64,000 nt of DNA from an uncultured Opitutia bacterium (GTDB lineage: Bacteria > Verrucomicrobiota > Verrucomicrobiia > Opitutales > Opitutaceae): assembly GCA_903896015.1 (NCBI GenBank), contig CAITWF010000009.1:100852-164851 (forward strand), read 5' to 3'. Position numbers and translations under genes: made by a program. Numbering within the stretch: position 1 is the first letter of the stretch; the number at the start of each line of letters is the position of its first letter. This document shows, piece by piece, positions 62,195 through 64,000 of this stretch. The notes beneath the pieces are model-generated. The model was not told where the DNA came from and did not search any database. It saw only the letters and a list, made by a program, of their open reading frames with translations.

Positions 62195-63478
62195 TTGACC
62201 GGGATTTCCCATTTGGCTTGATGATTCGGGATGTTTTTGGGGTCAGTCGGGGTGAACGAGTGGAAATCTGCTCGGTCCTCGTTCGAGAATCGAGATCCTG
62301 GTGCCTCGGAGCGCCGTTGTCACCCAGATTTCGTCGTTCTTGCCCGACGCGGGACCAAAATGCAACGAGGTCGTCGGCCCAAGGATACACTACTCCCACG
62401 GTGTCCGGCGCTGTATACTGAGGTTGAAGGAAATCGATCATCCGGGAGTCGGCATCGGCATTCTCAGGCGGGGATCGCACACAAGATGGCCTGGAACAAC
62501 CTCCGGGAGACCGCCGCCTCCGCCAACTGGAAGGTGACCTGGCGGGCGTGGCGAACGACCTTGGCCCCGATCTTGATCAGTTTTTCCGGAGTCGTCGTCA
62601 AGGTCCAGCGCCTGACTTCCCGCGGGAGTACCAGCTGCCGGAGGAAGTTTCCGAGGTTGAACGCCAACACGAAGTGGTGTAGCCGCACCTGGTTGTCGAC
62701 GAAATCATGGCACGACAAACGCGTCCACTTTACCGCATTCCTGCCTTCCTTGATCCATTGTTCTGCCGTTCCCCGCTGGTTGTAGAAGCGGACGACGCGT
62801 TTGGCCGGACGCGTGAGGTTCGTCACGATGAACCCAACTCTGGAAAACTACTCGCCTTTGTGCCATTCAACCTTGGACAACCACCCGCCTGGAGCGGTTC
62901 CAGCTCTGGGCCTGGTAGGAAAAGTCAGCATACCGAACTACCGCAATTGATCGATCCATTCACCGGAGGCCTTCGCAAGAGCGGCCAGATTGCGGGGCTG
63001 TGTCAGCACCTCGGTCTCCAAACGTGCCATCTGGCTTGTCGACGCTGCCGAATGCTCAGTCGCTCATCCCCCGACCACTTGCCTCATGACCGGATCGACC
63101 GCGAGCCGTTCCGCATCATTGGTGTCTTCGTAGCCTGCAAGCCGACTTTATATAGACTGGCGAATCAGGGCCCATATAGAATGCTGCGTGTTCTTGCCTG
63201 TCCGCCAGTCGCTCAGCAGTTGACCGCTCATCGTTGTCAGTCCGAGCACCTCGTCCATCTCCATATAAGCAAGCAGCCCCGCGTCGGACGAAATATTGGC
63301 GCCGTGAAATTCCAACGTCAGGCGCCGGTCAAAACTCAGCTTTAAACCATCGGTTTTGGTCGCACCCCTTGGATTTCTTTTTCTCAAGGTTTTAGGAGTC
63401 TTTATACCGTTCTATATCCGCTTGTTAGGAATACACATTGTTGCCAATCCTCATGCCAATCTGGGAAATCCGGGGTAA
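62195..63478 (-). mobile_element. decayed IS1380-family insertion sequence
   Basis: An element of about 1.28 kb bounded by imperfect terminal inverted repeats: TTGACCGGGATTTCCCATTTGGC at 62195-62217 and, inverted, TTACCCCGGATTTCCCAGATTGGC at 63455-63478. It holds an IS1380-type transposase on the minus strand with an internal deletion and several stops. A full element would be roughly 1.7 kb. Its left end is 26 bases upstream of the methyltransferase start. The 246 bases between the left repeat and the transposase end hold nothing I recognise. Confidence 0.8.
62464..63387 (-). pseudogene. IS1380-family transposase, broken
   Basis: N-terminal part (63387-63148) reads through DGLKLSFDRRLTLEFHGANI and GLLAYMEMDEVLGLT, standard for the family. 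A stop then replaces the Tyr after RQSI, the frame continues SRLAGYEDTNDAERLAVDP and meets another stop; further stops and a frameshift break the region around WIDQL and YADFSYQAQSWN, where about 150 codons of the catalytic centre are deleted. The C-terminal third (62826-62464) is open: KRVVRFYNQRGTAEQWIKEG. It cannot make a working transposase. Confidence 0.85.
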
Positions 63479-63502
63479 TCAGTTCGGGCACGCGCTTCGC
63501 GC

Positions 63503-63880
63503 TCAGCGAGTCAACTGCTGGAGCTGAATGCGTGCCGCCTCAAAGTTGGGAATAATTTTCAGGGCGGTAGCTAAGTGCGCAGCTGCCTCTTCCTGTCGCC
63601 CCGGTATCTGGCGCAGCGTCATGCCGAGTTAAAATGCGCGGTGGCAAAGTTAGGGTTGATCCGGATTGCCGTCTCGAAGTCCTCCAGCGCATCGCCCGCC
63701 CCGTCTGGCGCACAAGTACGAGTCCGAGATTGTTGTATTCCTCCGCGTAGTCGGGCTTGCTGCGCACCGCCGCCTCGAGGTGAACGATCTGAGGTTGTTC
63801 CGCACCTCGGGGATTTCGGGCTTTAGGCGCGCCAGCGCCTCGCCCTCGCGACCCGCGATACTGGGCTTGCCTCGAAAGAA
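63503..63880 (-). pseudogene. TPR protein C-terminal remnant, frameshifted
   Basis: On the minus strand successive frames read REGEALARLKPEIPEVRNNL, EAAVRSKPDYAEEYNNLGLV, ALEDFETAIRINPNFATAHF and ATALKIIPNFEAARIQLQQL, a run of TPR units up to a stop at 63503-63505. At least three frameshifts separate them, so the gene is dead. The upstream end abuts the end of an IS3-family element (63881-63888), suggesting the insertion truncated it. Confidence 0.78.
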
Positions 63881-63891
63881 TGGACACCAAT

Positions 63892-64000
63892 TCAGGCGGC
63901 TTTGATGTCTTTCGGTTGTTGTTGTATTTCGTAGGCCACAGGTGAGATCTGACCGAGCGAGCTGTGGCGTCTCGTCGGGTTGTAAAACGTCTCGATATAA
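63892..64000 (-). CDS. IS3-family transposase (OrfB), C-terminal end, cut by window edge
   Basis: 35 codons plus stop from the window edge: YIETFYNPTRRHSSLGQISP, then VAYEIQQQPKDIKAA and stop. YxxxYNxxRRHSxLG is the closing signature of the DDE integrase of IS3-family insertion sequences. The element's inner end is likely at TGGACACC (63881-63888), just before the TPR pseudogene. Confidence 0.85.
   Translation of the reverse strand, partial: YIETFYNPTRRHSSLGQISPVAYEIQQQPKDIKAA

Noticed and set aside
62707..63345. 212-codon plus-strand frame in the IS element
   Set aside because: Antisense of the broken IS1380 transposase; no recognisable product.
1..64000. CRISPR arrays, tRNA or rRNA genes, prophage
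   Set aside because: No regularly spaced repeats, no cloverleaf or rRNA-like sequence and no phage structural genes were seen.

Overview
The window is GC-rich, densely packed bacterial chromosome with about 60 genes. My best guess is Verrucomicrobiota, near Opitutaceae. This is an inference, resting on the GC-rich composition, the almost complete lack of Shine-Dalgarno motifs before start codons, Gly/Arg-rich exported proteins, a DUF1080 remnant and a mixed Gram-negative outer-membrane gene content (BamD-like, LptE, LptE-type lipobox, Mpl, M23 peptidase). I see no tRNA, rRNA or CRISPR array.

Layout. 1-3.7 kb: end of fabH, a BamD-like protein, lptE, an isolated rpmI (L35) and a transglutaminase. 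3.8-9.3 kb: an RRM protein, rpoZ, rpe, a GNAT enzyme, an ABC importer lacking its permease, and hpt. 9.3-18.6 kb: uvrB, a coiled-coil membrane protein, glutamate dehydrogenase, two paralogous exported proteins, an M20 amidohydrolase and a DUF1015 protein. 18.7-26.5 kb: the cysteine-poor L31/L36 pair, YqgE, dCMP deaminase, a methyltransferase-type III polyketide synthase pair, Nif3, aroQ, a NusG paralogue, pgsA-pgpA and coaD. 26.5-32.8 kb: an operon of three exported proteins (two amidohydrolases, one S10 carboxypeptidase-like). 33-36.6 kb: a complete MacA/MacB-type efflux set. 36.7-40.2 kb: a TPR protein and an NMT1/THI5-type ABC importer. 40.2-44.2 kb: a ribosome-flavoured block (two methyltransferases, one Rsm22-like, a 34-residue basic protein and rimO). 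44.2-50 kb: mpl, a PilX-like protein and a second adaptor-permease pair without ATPase. 50.2-57.5 kb: priA, a small TPR protein and a four-gene overlapping operon (hemW, exported SAM hydrolase, lipoprotein, M23 peptidase), then a lipoprotein. 57.7-62.2 kb: M48 protease, xseB-dxs and a methyltransferase. 62.2-64 kb: decayed mobile DNA (an IS1380-family remnant, a frameshifted TPR gene and the end of an IS3-family transposase).

Functionally most of the window is core housekeeping: envelope (fabH, BamD-like, lptE, pgsA, pgpA, mpl), isoprenoids (dxs), repair and replication (uvrB, priA, xseB) and translation (L31, L35, L36, rimO). The parts worth most attention are the exported SAM hydrolase operon, the amidohydrolases without metal ligands, the 34-residue basic protein with its own terminator lying directly against rimO, the L36/L31 pair under a 23-base inverted repeat, and the type III polyketide synthase pair.
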